Below, in pieces: positions 54,361 to 62,196 of a stretch of DNA of 64,000 nucleotides. The DNA is from Arthrobacter sp. MYb213 (GTDB taxonomy: Bacteria > Actinomycetota > Actinomycetes > Actinomycetales > Micrococcaceae). The DNA is taken from NCBI RefSeq assembly GCF_002979915.1, contig NZ_PCQA01000001.1:1-64000 (forward strand), in the 5' to 3' direction. The notes under the pieces are model-generated. The model saw only the letters and a program-made list of their open reading frames with translations, ran no database searches and was not told where the DNA came from. A program made the position numbers and the translations under genes. How positions within the stretch are numbered: position 1 is the stretch's first letter; every line of letters begins with the position of its first letter.

Positions 54361-54404
54361 ATAGCCCTGTCATTGATCGCCTTAAACGATCAACGACAGG
54401 GCTA
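54361..54404. terminator. Bidirectional terminator between parE and the M56 gene
   Basis: ATAGCCCTGTC (54361-54371) pairs with GACAGGGCTAT (54394-54404), and TTGATCG/CGATCAA extend the stem beyond one mismatch. ACATTTTAAT follows on the plus strand. Confidence 0.9.
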
Positions 54405-54449
54405 TACATTTTAATGATGTTTAGCTTGTCGGCCGGAGCGTCAGGTGGA

Positions 54450-55415
54450 TTACCAGGACAGTAGGCGCGGGGCGATAAGAAGAATTGTCGGGCACACAAG
54501 TAACAGAACCGTACAGGAGAGAACCACAAAGTTTTGGAACCCACTCAGCGGTGCCACAGGCGACAGGAGACGCTGCAATCGGCGGGAGGAGACTTCTCCA
54601 CCGGGCATGCCTACAATTTCTCCTGCTAATCCCATAGCGCTGTCCTGGCTGGTCTTCGCCGGTGCAATAGAGGAGGCCACCCCGACGATAGCTCTAAGAA
54701 GTACCGGGCGGGTAACGACCTCTAGTGCCTTGTCATCAGCGAGCATTTCGATTAATTGACGAACTGCTTCCAAGGACAAGCGAGAAGTAGGCAACCACGG
54801 TAATGCCTCATGCCACGCCGTGAACGCCAAGATAAGAAAATCATGACGTTGATCTAGATGTGAGCTTTCGTGGGCAATGACGCCGCGCTGCTCATCGGCA
54901 GAAAGCTGGGTTAGCAGTCCACGTGATAGCACCGTAACGGATCCATTAAACCCAGGTACACAATAAGCCACGGGCAAATCATGGTCGAGGACCAATGTGT
55001 TAGGTCGTGTCTGAGAGGGGTTGCTCAATAGCCGTAACAGATGGCGGTGTTTAGCGCGTTGTCTCGTGGTGCGCCATGAAGCCCGCACTAGGGTCAACAC
55101 TAGGTGCATAGCAAATAAGAAGGCAGTGCTCAGCGCAAAGAGGTGGATCACCCCGGGGAAGTTTACGCTAGGATCCCCGGTGGCTAAGAGCCAGCCGGCG
55201 TGGAGAGCGGAAATGAGGTCATTGCCTAGGGGTGTTAGCCCCCAAACCAGCATTGACCCGATCATGGATAAGCCACCGCCCAAGGCGATAGCTTGCCACA
55301 GTAGGACGGCAGCGACGGGAGCGCGTGCGGTCCATTTTGCTTTCGACAAAGCCAACGGCGTCGGCCACGCCAAGACGATAGCCAACGCCGCTAGGAAATA
55401 TGAGGTGAGAAGCAC
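54450..55415 (-). CDS. M56 family membrane metalloprotease (BlaR-like, no sensor domain)
   Basis: A 321-residue membrane protein with helices at about residues 5-20, 35-60 and 90-113, and one at the C-terminus. The zinc protease motif HESSH (near residue 184) lies in VIAHESSHLDQRHDFL, and the third ligand is likely the glutamate in EMLADDKAL. Unlike BlaR1 it has no outer penicillin-binding domain, so it should sense something else. It lies 23 bases downstream of the BlaI-type gene, divergent from cydA. By analogy it would cleave or inactivate BlaI. The start is a GTG at 55415. Confidence 0.88.
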   Translation of the reverse strand: MLLTSYFLAALAIVLAWPTPLALSKAKWTARAPVAAVLLWQAIALGGGLSMIGSMLVWGLTPLGNDLISALHAGWLLATGDPSVNFPGVIHLFALSTAFLFAMHLVLTLVRASWRTTRQRAKHRHLLRLLSNPSQTRPNTLVLDHDLPVAYCVPGFNGSVTVLSRGLLTQLSADEQRGVIAHESSHLDQRHDFLILAFTAWHEALPWLPTSRLSLEAVRQLIEMLADDKALEVVTRPVLLRAIVGVASSIAPAKTSQDSAMGLAGEIVGMPGGEVSSRRLQRLLSPVAPLSGFQNFVVLSCTVLLLVCPTILLIAPRLLSW

Positions 55416-55438
55416 CCAGTCCCCGAAATTCGTGTTAC

Positions 55439-55810
55439 TTAGACAGTCTTTACAGAATCCAAGATAGCACGTAGGGACACGGCTTCATCAGCCGAGATTC
55501 CTCCGATGAATCGGGCAAGGACGGCTTCACGATCTTGGGCGGTGCCCAAAGCATCATTTAGCAGTCCAACAGTATGGTCCTCACGGGAAGAGGACGCGGT
55601 GTAACGATGTGGACGAGTAGAGCGTTCCCGCGCTACGAGTCCCTTCTTTTCCAGTCGCGCCAACACGGTTAGTACCGTGGTTACTGCGAGTTCCTTCGCA
55701 TCAGTACCGCGTGCAGCTAGGGCATCACGAAGATCATTAGCGGTAAGCGGTTCTGCGGAATCCCACAGTAGGTCCATGACGGAGCGTTCCAGATCGCCAA
55801 GGCTGGCCAC
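55439..55810 (-). CDS. blaI: BlaI/MecI/CopY family transcriptional repressor
   Basis: A 123-residue winged-helix repressor: LGDLERSVMDLLWDSAEPLTANDLRDAL, then the recognition region AVTTVLTVLARLEKKGLVARERSTRPHRY, then a C-terminal dimer domain ending in RAILDSVKTV. The pair with the M56 protease is the classic BlaI-BlaR layout. Two operator-like inverted repeats lie in the 393-base gap to cydA, one near its own promoter and one just before cydA. A role in controlling cytochrome bd is therefore more likely than beta-lactam resistance. No beta-lactamase gene is nearby. Confidence 0.9.
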   Translation of the reverse strand: MASLGDLERSVMDLLWDSAEPLTANDLRDALAARGTDAKELAVTTVLTVLARLEKKGLVARERSTRPHRYTASSSREDHTVGLLNDALGTAQDREAVLARFIGGISADEAVSLRAILDSVKTV

Positions 55811-55916
55811 CAGGTCTTACCTCACTTGCTTTAGTGCTGATGCAGTGTTGTCGCACTTCATAAGGAGTGAAAACATTCTGCTTGGAGATTCCATTGTATA
55901 GGCGTTCGTCCGATAT

Positions 55917-55933
55917 TTCTACATGACGTAAAA
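55917..55933. promoter_or_regulatory. BlaI-like operator 1 (at the blaI promoter)
   Basis: TTCTAC, three bases, ACGTAAAA. It agrees with operator 2 in the pattern TTCTAC-n3-ACGTA-n-AA. It covers the -35 position of the minus-strand TACAAT promoter, which fits autorepression of blaI. Confidence 0.5.
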
Positions 55934-56149
55934 GTATTGGGTGATTTGCGGGTTTGTCGGTAACTGGATTTAGTCACTCAGAAGTTGGGGTTGCGTTGTG
56001 CTGACTTGGGTTTTTTTGTTTCAGAAACTCTAGCCTGTGTCAATGCTGGGAATTTTGATTGTTTGAGCGTGGCGCTCGATGGTGAATAGCTCGATTTGAG
56101 CCGATTTCTACAAGCTGTCGAAATTGGTCTATTGTGGCCGTAAGAGCTT

Positions 56150-56166
56150 TTCTACGCAACGTAGAA
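56150..56166. promoter_or_regulatory. BlaI-like operator 2 (in front of cydA)
   Basis: TTCTACG, a three-base centre CAA, and CGTAGAA form a perfect inverted repeat 37 bases before the cydA start. The TAC/GTA core matches the kind of site BlaI-family repressors bind in actinobacteria. Confidence 0.55.
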
Positions 56167-56203
56167 GTAGATGTGCTGCGGACTCGTGACAAATGAGGAA
56201 TCC

Positions 56204-57793
56204 ATGGATGTATTAGAGATTGCTCGGTGGCAATTTGGGATCACCACCGTGTATCACTTCTTGATGGTGCCACTAACCATTGGGCTAGGACTGACCGTAG
56301 CGGTGATGCAAACCGTTTGGCACCGCACGGGCAACGAGCAGTGGTTAAGAATGACCAAGTTCTGGGGGAAGCTGTTCCTCATCAACTTCATTATGGGAGT
56401 GGCCACCGGCATTGTCCAAGAGTTCCAATTTGGCATGGCGTGGAGTGAATATAGTCGATACGTAGGCGATGTCTTCGGAGCGCCCTTAGCCATGGAGGCA
56501 CTCCTAGCGTTCTTCGTAGAATCCACTTTCCTTGGCTTATGGATCTTCGGGTGGAAAAAGCTGCCTCGACGTATTCACTTGGCTACCATCTGGTGCGCAT
56601 CGCTGGCAGCTATCCTCTCGGCCTACTTCATCTTGGTTGCCAACTCGTGGATGCAGCACCCGGTAGGTACCGAACTGATTAATGGTCGTGCGGTGATGAC
56701 GGACGCCTGGGCCGTATTTACGAACAACACCGCCCTAGTCACCTTCCCGCATACAATCTTCGGTGCCTTCGCCGTGGCCGGAGGGTTTCTCCTCGGGATT
56801 TCCTGGTTCCACTTATATCGACGCCGTAAAGAAGGCATCGACACGGTCGATGCGAATGGGCGTGTGGTGGTCGGCGAAGACTTATCCAAGGGCCGCGTCC
56901 GTGACCGCACCGACCACAAGGTCTGGCTTACCTCATTGCGTATAGGTGCGCTCATCGCCACAATCTCTTTCTTCGGCGTCGCCTTGTCGGGTCATGAGCA
57001 GGCCAAGCTGATGTTTGAACAGCAACCGATGAAAATGGCTGCCGCCGAAGCAGCCTGTCACGACGGCACCGGCTTCTCGGTCCTAACCTTAGGAAATGTG
57101 GGTACTCAAGGAGCCACCACCTGCGACGACGTCGTGGCAGTATTTGAATTACCGGGTCTGCTTTCCTTCTTAGCCAATGGCGACTTTGAGACGCCGGTCA
57201 AAGGCGTAAACACGCTCATCCCTGAGTATCAGGAAAAATACGGAAGTCATTATCCAGACGACCCAGCATTCGGGCAATACGCGGGAGAAGAAATCAGCTA
57301 CCTGCCGGTGATGGAGGTGACCTACTGGGGATTCCGTCTGATGATTACCCTCGGTGGGTTGTCCGCAGTGGCTGCTGCACTGGCCTTGTGGGTCACCCGA
57401 AAGGGTACCGTTCCGCAAAGTAAGTGGCTATCGCGTCTGGTACTTCTTGGCATTGCCGCACCATTTGGAGCGAACTCCGCGGGCTGGATCTTCACCGAAA
57501 TGGGACGGCAGCCATTTACCGTGGCCCCAAACCCACAAATGGGTGGGGTGGACCAAGTGTTCATGTATACCGCGGCGTCGGTGTCACCAACGGTGAGTGC
57601 CGGGGAGATGCTCTTCTCCCTAATTACCTTGACCTTGGTATACGGGGTACTGCTCGTAGTTGAACTGGTACTACTTACCCGGTATATCCGCGGTGGAACC
57701 GGATCAGCCATGCCCGAACTCCTAGAACCCGAGCAAACCTCTGGCAAGGACCCCAGCGACGACGACGGCGACGTACTCGCCTTCGCATATTAG
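56204..57793 (+). CDS. cydA: Cytochrome bd ubiquinol/menaquinol oxidase subunit I
   Basis: CydA carries hemes b558, b595 and d of the high-affinity oxidase. The 529-residue protein has about nine helices. A histidine in YHFLMVPLTIG (residue 18) is the expected ligand. FPHTIFGAFAV carries a second histidine, YWGFRLMI the methionine, and GWIFTEMGRQPF the conserved quinol-oxidase segment; the family usually has GRQPW. I start at ATG 56204, with TGAGGAA upstream. An in-frame ATG at 56171 would begin directly after operator 2 and has no ribosome site. It is followed by cydB after 14 bases. Confidence 0.95.
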   Translation: MDVLEIARWQFGITTVYHFLMVPLTIGLGLTVAVMQTVWHRTGNEQWLRMTKFWGKLFLINFIMGVATGIVQEFQFGMAWSEYSRYVGDVFGAPLAMEALLAFFVESTFLGLWIFGWKKLPRRIHLATIWCASLAAILSAYFILVANSWMQHPVGTELINGRAVMTDAWAVFTNNTALVTFPHTIFGAFAVAGGFLLGISWFHLYRRRKEGIDTVDANGRVVVGEDLSKGRVRDRTDHKVWLTSLRIGALIATISFFGVALSGHEQAKLMFEQQPMKMAAAEAACHDGTGFSVLTLGNVGTQGATTCDDVVAVFELPGLLSFLANGDFETPVKGVNTLIPEYQEKYGSHYPDDPAFGQYAGEEISYLPVMEVTYWGFRLMITLGGLSAVAAALALWVTRKGTVPQSKWLSRLVLLGIAAPFGANSAGWIFTEMGRQPFTVAPNPQMGGVDQVFMYTAASVSPTVSAGEMLFSLITLTLVYGVLLVVELVLLTRYIRGGTGSAMPELLEPEQTSGKDPSDDDGDVLAFAY

Positions 57794-57807
57794 ACAGGCG
57801 GAAAGTA

Positions 57808-58833
57808 ATGGAATGGCTTCCAACTCTCTGGTTTATTCTCATCGCAGTACTGTGGACCGGTTATCTCTTCCTTGAAGGCTTTGACCTGGGCATCGGCATG
57901 CAAATCGGGCTGGGGCGGGCAGGAGAGAAACGCAAACGCGTACTGCTCAACACGATCGGTCCAGTCTGGGACGGAAATGAAGTCTGGTTGCTGACCGCAG
58001 GCGGGGCCACCTTCGCAGCCTTCCCCTACTGGTACGCCTCGCTGTTCTCCGCACTCTACATCCCACTGACCTTGGTGTTGGTGGCGCTAATCTTCCGTGC
58101 GGTAGCCATCGAATACCGTGGCAAGGCACAAAATGCTACGACACGTGGTCTTTGGGATTTGGCCTTGGGCTGGGGATCGTTGATCGCTGCGTTCGGGGTA
58201 GGCACGATGCTGGCCTTGACCACCTTAGGGCTGCCCCTAAACGAAAACGGTGACCGGGTAGGTGGCCCGTTCGCATGGTTCACTTGGCATGCCGTACTCG
58301 GTGGTGTCGCGGTCGTGGCATTTAGCTGGATACACTCCGTGGCTTTCCTACGATTGAAAACCGAAGGCCCGATTCGCGAACGCGCCGGGCAGCAGTTTGT
58401 TCGATGGATGCCATGGTGCGTTCTGCCATTGATGCTGTGGTCCGCAGTCGTGGTGCTAGCAGATACATCGCTAGCCGCCTGGACGCTGCTCGCACTGGCA
58501 TTGGTTGCCGCGTTCTTCGCATGGTTTAGCGCCCGTGCAGGCCACGAGGGTCGCTCGTTTATTGCTTTGGGTATCATGCTCGTCGGAGCTGTCGCAGCGA
58601 TTTTCGTCGCGGCCTTCCCGGTAGTAATTCCTTCAACCATCAACTCAGCATTTGATCTGACCGTATATAACGCGTCGAGTTCCCCGTACACGCTGAAACT
58701 GATGAGCATCGTCGCTGCATTCGGCGTTCCACTGGTCCTGGCCTACCAGTCATGGAGCTACTGGGTCTTTCGTAAACGCATCAGCGAGAAACATATCCCC
58801 GAAGACCATCTCGTGACCTCAGTCGTGAAGTAG
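57808..58833 (+). CDS. cydB: Cytochrome bd oxidase subunit II
   Basis: CydB is the partner membrane subunit of CydA. The 341-residue protein has about eight or nine helices. It shows the family phrases GYLFLEGFDLGIGMQ, GPVWDGNEVWLLTAGGATFAAFP and FRAVAIEYRGK near the N-terminus and SSPYTLKLMSIVAAFGVPLVLAYQSWSYWVFRKR (in part) at the end. It lies between cydA and the fused cydDC gene, with short gaps of 14 and 27 bases, so one transcript is likely. Confidence 0.96.
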   Translation: MEWLPTLWFILIAVLWTGYLFLEGFDLGIGMQIGLGRAGEKRKRVLLNTIGPVWDGNEVWLLTAGGATFAAFPYWYASLFSALYIPLTLVLVALIFRAVAIEYRGKAQNATTRGLWDLALGWGSLIAAFGVGTMLALTTLGLPLNENGDRVGGPFAWFTWHAVLGGVAVVAFSWIHSVAFLRLKTEGPIRERAGQQFVRWMPWCVLPLMLWSAVVVLADTSLAAWTLLALALVAAFFAWFSARAGHEGRSFIALGIMLVGAVAAIFVAAFPVVIPSTINSAFDLTVYNASSSPYTLKLMSIVAAFGVPLVLAYQSWSYWVFRKRISEKHIPEDHLVTSVVK

Positions 58834-58860
58834 TTCTAGTCAGTCCGAAAGGTACAACAG

Positions 58861-61800
58861 ATGTCTGCGCCACGCTTTTTGCCACGTGCACTTCTCAAAC
58901 GCCGACAAATCGCTTTCCTAGCGCTTTTTTCGGCACTCAAATCCATCGGGTTAATTCTTGTCGCCTATGCACTAGCTACATGGATTACCCAGATGTCGGT
59001 AGGCCAAGAGCACTCGTCGACGTTACTGTGGATGGCATTGGCTGGGGCAGTGCTTCGCACTGTCGGGGTCTGGGCACTAAATGCTGGGGCTCGACGTGTA
59101 GGTGCGGGCGCCAAAGAAAAGATGCGCTCTGAGCTCATCGCCACCGTTGCTGCCCGCCCCGGAATCATCGGACATCCGAACCATGACCAAACGGTGGCGC
59201 AGACAGCAACACTTGCCAGCCATGGCGTGGAAAAGCTAGACGACTACTTCACCAAATTCATCCCTGCGCTCATTGGCGCCGCGCTAATCCCATTGCTCTT
59301 AGGCGTTTATGTTCTGAGCCTTGATTGGCTCAGCGCGCTGATCTTGCTGTTGACGATTCCCCTAATACCGATATTCATGGCACTCATTGGGATGCACACA
59401 CAAGACACCATTGCACAGTCCCAGAACAAACTTGATGCGCTGGCCAACCAGCTCTTCGAACTTGCCCAAGGACTACCCGCGTTACTGGGGCTAGGCCGAG
59501 CACAATCGCAGGGGCATGCCATCAGGCAGGTCAGCGAACGCTACCGGGTGGCCACCATGACCAACCTGAAAACAGTATTCATGTCCAGCTTCTGGCTCGA
59601 ATTGATTTCTACGTTGTCCGTCGCGGTGCTCGCGGTCGTCATCGGCGTGCGACTAGTCGGCGGAAATATGGATTTGGCCGCCGGACTGACTATCTTGATT
59701 CTCGCCCCGGAACTATTCGTAGCGCTGCGCGAGGTGGGCTCGGCCTACCATGCGGCGGACGATGGATTAGCAGCCTTTGCCCGGTATGAAAAGCAGATCC
59801 AAGCAACACCGACCAAGCAGTTACAGAAAGCAGCCTGCCCGGCCCCTGCTGGGCATGTCCTAGAAATTGAAAACCTGACCCTGCAATATCAGCACACAAA
59901 CTATATTTATCAGGATTTCAACCTCAGCTTGCAGGCCGGCGAACGAAAAATTTTGAGCAATGCCAGTGGTACCGGAAAAACGAGCCTTCTCAAACTTATT
60001 GCCGAAACCCACACGAGTAACAACGAATTTGCCAGCGAGCTGGTGAGCGGAACAATACACGTCTGCGCAGAACTCGCAGTGATCAGTCAGCATCCCCGCT
60101 TCAACGAGGCAACCGGTACCGCGCAACTCGCACAAGATGTTCCTCAGGCACCTGCCCAGTTCATGCAGTCCATGGCGGCTGAACTAAACCTCATTGAGAT
60201 GTTGCCACGGTCCATCGGGGAGTATTCTCCCGGTGAGCTGCGCAGGTTAGAAGTACTACGTGCGCTTCTACGGGTCCACACCGTTCCCGAATGTAACCTC
60301 TTACTGGCAGATGAACCCACCGCACATCTAGACGAAGACAATGCCGAGTGCGTTCGACGGCTGCTAACGCAAGTGCCAGCACGTTGCGCAATACTCATTG
60401 CCAGCCATGATCCGCTCATCGACCACAGCAATCCGCGACAGACTGTGCGCGACCTTAGCTCCACAGGGGACACCGCTAGCCAACAATTTGTCGCTCCCAC
60501 CGACGATGATTTGCACGCTGACGCACCCAATCCAAGTGATTGGAACCCACGCCGAGAGGTTGTTAGACGCTACGCCTCGGCCCGCAAGGCCCTTTGCTAC
60601 GGGGTGCTGGCCATACTCTGCGCGGTGGCGCTCGCCGGATTGAGTGGATGGTTGATCGTCGAGTCCAGCTACCAGCCTGCCATCTTGCACCTGACCGTTG
60701 CCTTCGTGATGGTTCGAACTCTAGGTATCGGCCGAGCAGTCTTTAGATATCTGGAACAACTGGCCATCCACGACGCAGTACTCAGTTACTCCGCAGCCCT
60801 GCGCGAAAAATTGTGGAATGCCATGGTTGCCAACCCCGCGCAATGGGGAGTGATGAGCCGGTCCTCACTGGTTCTGCGCTACCTGCTGGCCGAAGTCGAC
60901 GAGCTACGAGACGGCATCGCCCGGGTACTCTTTCCACCCCTGCAAGCAACACTGGTCTGGGTTACCGCTACCGGGGTGCTGTATCTCATTCAGGCAGAAT
61001 TCGGATACCTCGCCTTCAGCGCTGGGCTACTCTTGCTTTTCCCTGTCCGGTGGTTGGTGAAGACCGTAGAGGGACGCCACCTGGCTATGCAACTGCAACA
61101 CCGCTTACAGGTGAACCAACTGGTTCTCTCGATCTTGCGACATAAGGAATCACTACGCGCCTTCGGAGCGTTGGACAGGATGCTACGCAAACTCGCCGAC
61201 GCCGAGCAACACAACACCGAACAAACCCGTCGCCACGCCTATGGACAGGGCACCGCGCCGGCACTAGCAACATTGATCACCGTGCTGCTGTCGGTGGCCC
61301 TAGTTCTCGCCTCAGAGGTAAATGCGTCCAACACGGCTCTGGCGGTCTTACTGGCTCTGTCCCTAGGGGAACCGGCGTCCAATGCCCTGAATGCGGTTCA
61401 ACAAGGGCGGGCTCTGAGCGAGCTGAGTGGACAACTTGCCCGTAGGGGGATTGACCAACCCGACAAACTTACCGAAGCCGCTCACCTTGACGAGCCAAAT
61501 TTGACCGTCCATGGGTATCGGCTTAAGGGTTTAGAACTGGGCTACGTACCGGGTGTCGCGGTGCTCTCCGGATTGGATGCCGAGATCCTGCCCGGTCAAT
61601 GGACCGCACTGACCGGAGCCTCTGGGTCGGGTAAATCTACACTCATGACCGCGCTGCTTGGCGCGCTACCTGCCAGCGCCGGAAGCATGGAAGTCATCGA
61701 TGAGCAGGGGAGCTACCGGCCGATGCGCCAAGGTTCCATGGACTCGGTTGCCTGGTGTCCACAAGAGGCGCACCTCTTTGACTCGACCTTGCGTCGAAAC

Positions 61801-62196
61801 CTCAACCTTGCGGCGGCTACCGACCTGACAGCCTCTGATAATCAGCTCATCGACGTGTTGCACCGGGTAGGGCTTGGTCGCTGGTATGCCGATGAACCTC
61901 AAGGACTAGATACCCGCATCGGTAGCGGCGGACACCGACTGTCCGGAGGGCAGCGCTGCAAACTGGCGGTGGCTCGTGCCCTCATTGGGGGACATCAAAT
62001 GATCCTGCTCGATGAACCCACCGCACACCTGGGCGAGGATGAAAGCGCAGAACTAATCCACACGCTCCGGGTAGCGCTCGCCGGTCGGACGGTTGTACTG
62101 ATCACTCATGATAAGAGACTTGCACAAATGTGTGAGGGTTCGATCAACTTGACCGAACCCTCACACCAGCTGACTAACTTATTGCCAAGGAGTTAG
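58861..62196 (+). CDS. cydDC: Fused thiol-reductant ABC exporter CydDC
   Basis: CydDC is needed for assembly of cytochrome bd. In this 1111-residue fusion each half has a six-helix membrane domain and an ATPase domain. The first ATPase is unusual. Its Walker A (about residue 366) reads NASGTGKT without the first glycine, and its signature (about 454) is YSPGE instead of LSGGQ; Walker B LLLADEP is kept. The second ATPase is standard: GASGSGKST (about 918), LSGGQ (about 1026), ILLDEP. One degenerate composite site is expected. It follows cydB by 27 bases and its stop overlaps the parC stop. Confidence 0.93.
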   Translation: MSAPRFLPRALLKRRQIAFLALFSALKSIGLILVAYALATWITQMSVGQEHSSTLLWMALAGAVLRTVGVWALNAGARRVGAGAKEKMRSELIATVAARPGIIGHPNHDQTVAQTATLASHGVEKLDDYFTKFIPALIGAALIPLLLGVYVLSLDWLSALILLLTIPLIPIFMALIGMHTQDTIAQSQNKLDALANQLFELAQGLPALLGLGRAQSQGHAIRQVSERYRVATMTNLKTVFMSSFWLELISTLSVAVLAVVIGVRLVGGNMDLAAGLTILILAPELFVALREVGSAYHAADDGLAAFARYEKQIQATPTKQLQKAACPAPAGHVLEIENLTLQYQHTNYIYQDFNLSLQAGERKILSNASGTGKTSLLKLIAETHTSNNEFASELVSGTIHVCAELAVISQHPRFNEATGTAQLAQDVPQAPAQFMQSMAAELNLIEMLPRSIGEYSPGELRRLEVLRALLRVHTVPECNLLLADEPTAHLDEDNAECVRRLLTQVPARCAILIASHDPLIDHSNPRQTVRDLSSTGDTASQQFVAPTDDDLHADAPNPSDWNPRREVVRRYASARKALCYGVLAILCAVALAGLSGWLIVESSYQPAILHLTVAFVMVRTLGIGRAVFRYLEQLAIHDAVLSYSAALREKLWNAMVANPAQWGVMSRSSLVLRYLLAEVDELRDGIARVLFPPLQATLVWVTATGVLYLIQAEFGYLAFSAGLLLLFPVRWLVKTVEGRHLAMQLQHRLQVNQLVLSILRHKESLRAFGALDRMLRKLADAEQHNTEQTRRHAYGQGTAPALATLITVLLSVALVLASEVNASNTALAVLLALSLGEPASNALNAVQQGRALSELSGQLARRGIDQPDKLTEAAHLDEPNLTVHGYRLKGLELGYVPGVAVLSGLDAEILPGQWTALTGASGSGKSTLMTALLGALPASAGSMEVIDEQGSYRPMRQGSMDSVAWCPQEAHLFDSTLRRNLNLAAATDLTASDNQLIDVLHRVGLGRWYADEPQGLDTRIGSGGHRLSGGQRCKLAVARALIGGHQMILLDEPTAHLGEDESAELIHTLRVALAGRTVVLITHDKRLAQMCEGSINLTEPSHQLTNLLPRS

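Larger units (their letters stand above)
55811..56203. promoter_or_regulatory. Regulatory region between blaI and cydA
   Basis: The 393 bases hold no gene. They contain a likely blaI -10 on the minus strand (TACAAT, 55898-55893), two BlaI-like operators (55917-55933 and 56150-56166), and a weaker half-match TTCTAC at 56106. A T-rich run lies around 56010-56020. The cydA ribosome site TGAGGAA (56194-56200) closes it. The length suggests several regulators, perhaps redox-responsive ones as well. Confidence 0.6.

Noticed and set aside
54450-55810. BlaI-M56 pair as a beta-lactam resistance locus
   Set aside because: There is no beta-lactamase or PBP2a gene and no penicillin-sensing domain; the neighbours are respiratory genes.
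56171-56203. ATG 56171 as the cydA start
   Set aside because: It abuts the operator-like repeat and has no ribosome site; CydA proteins begin MD(V/A)L...ARxQFG, which matches ATG 56204.
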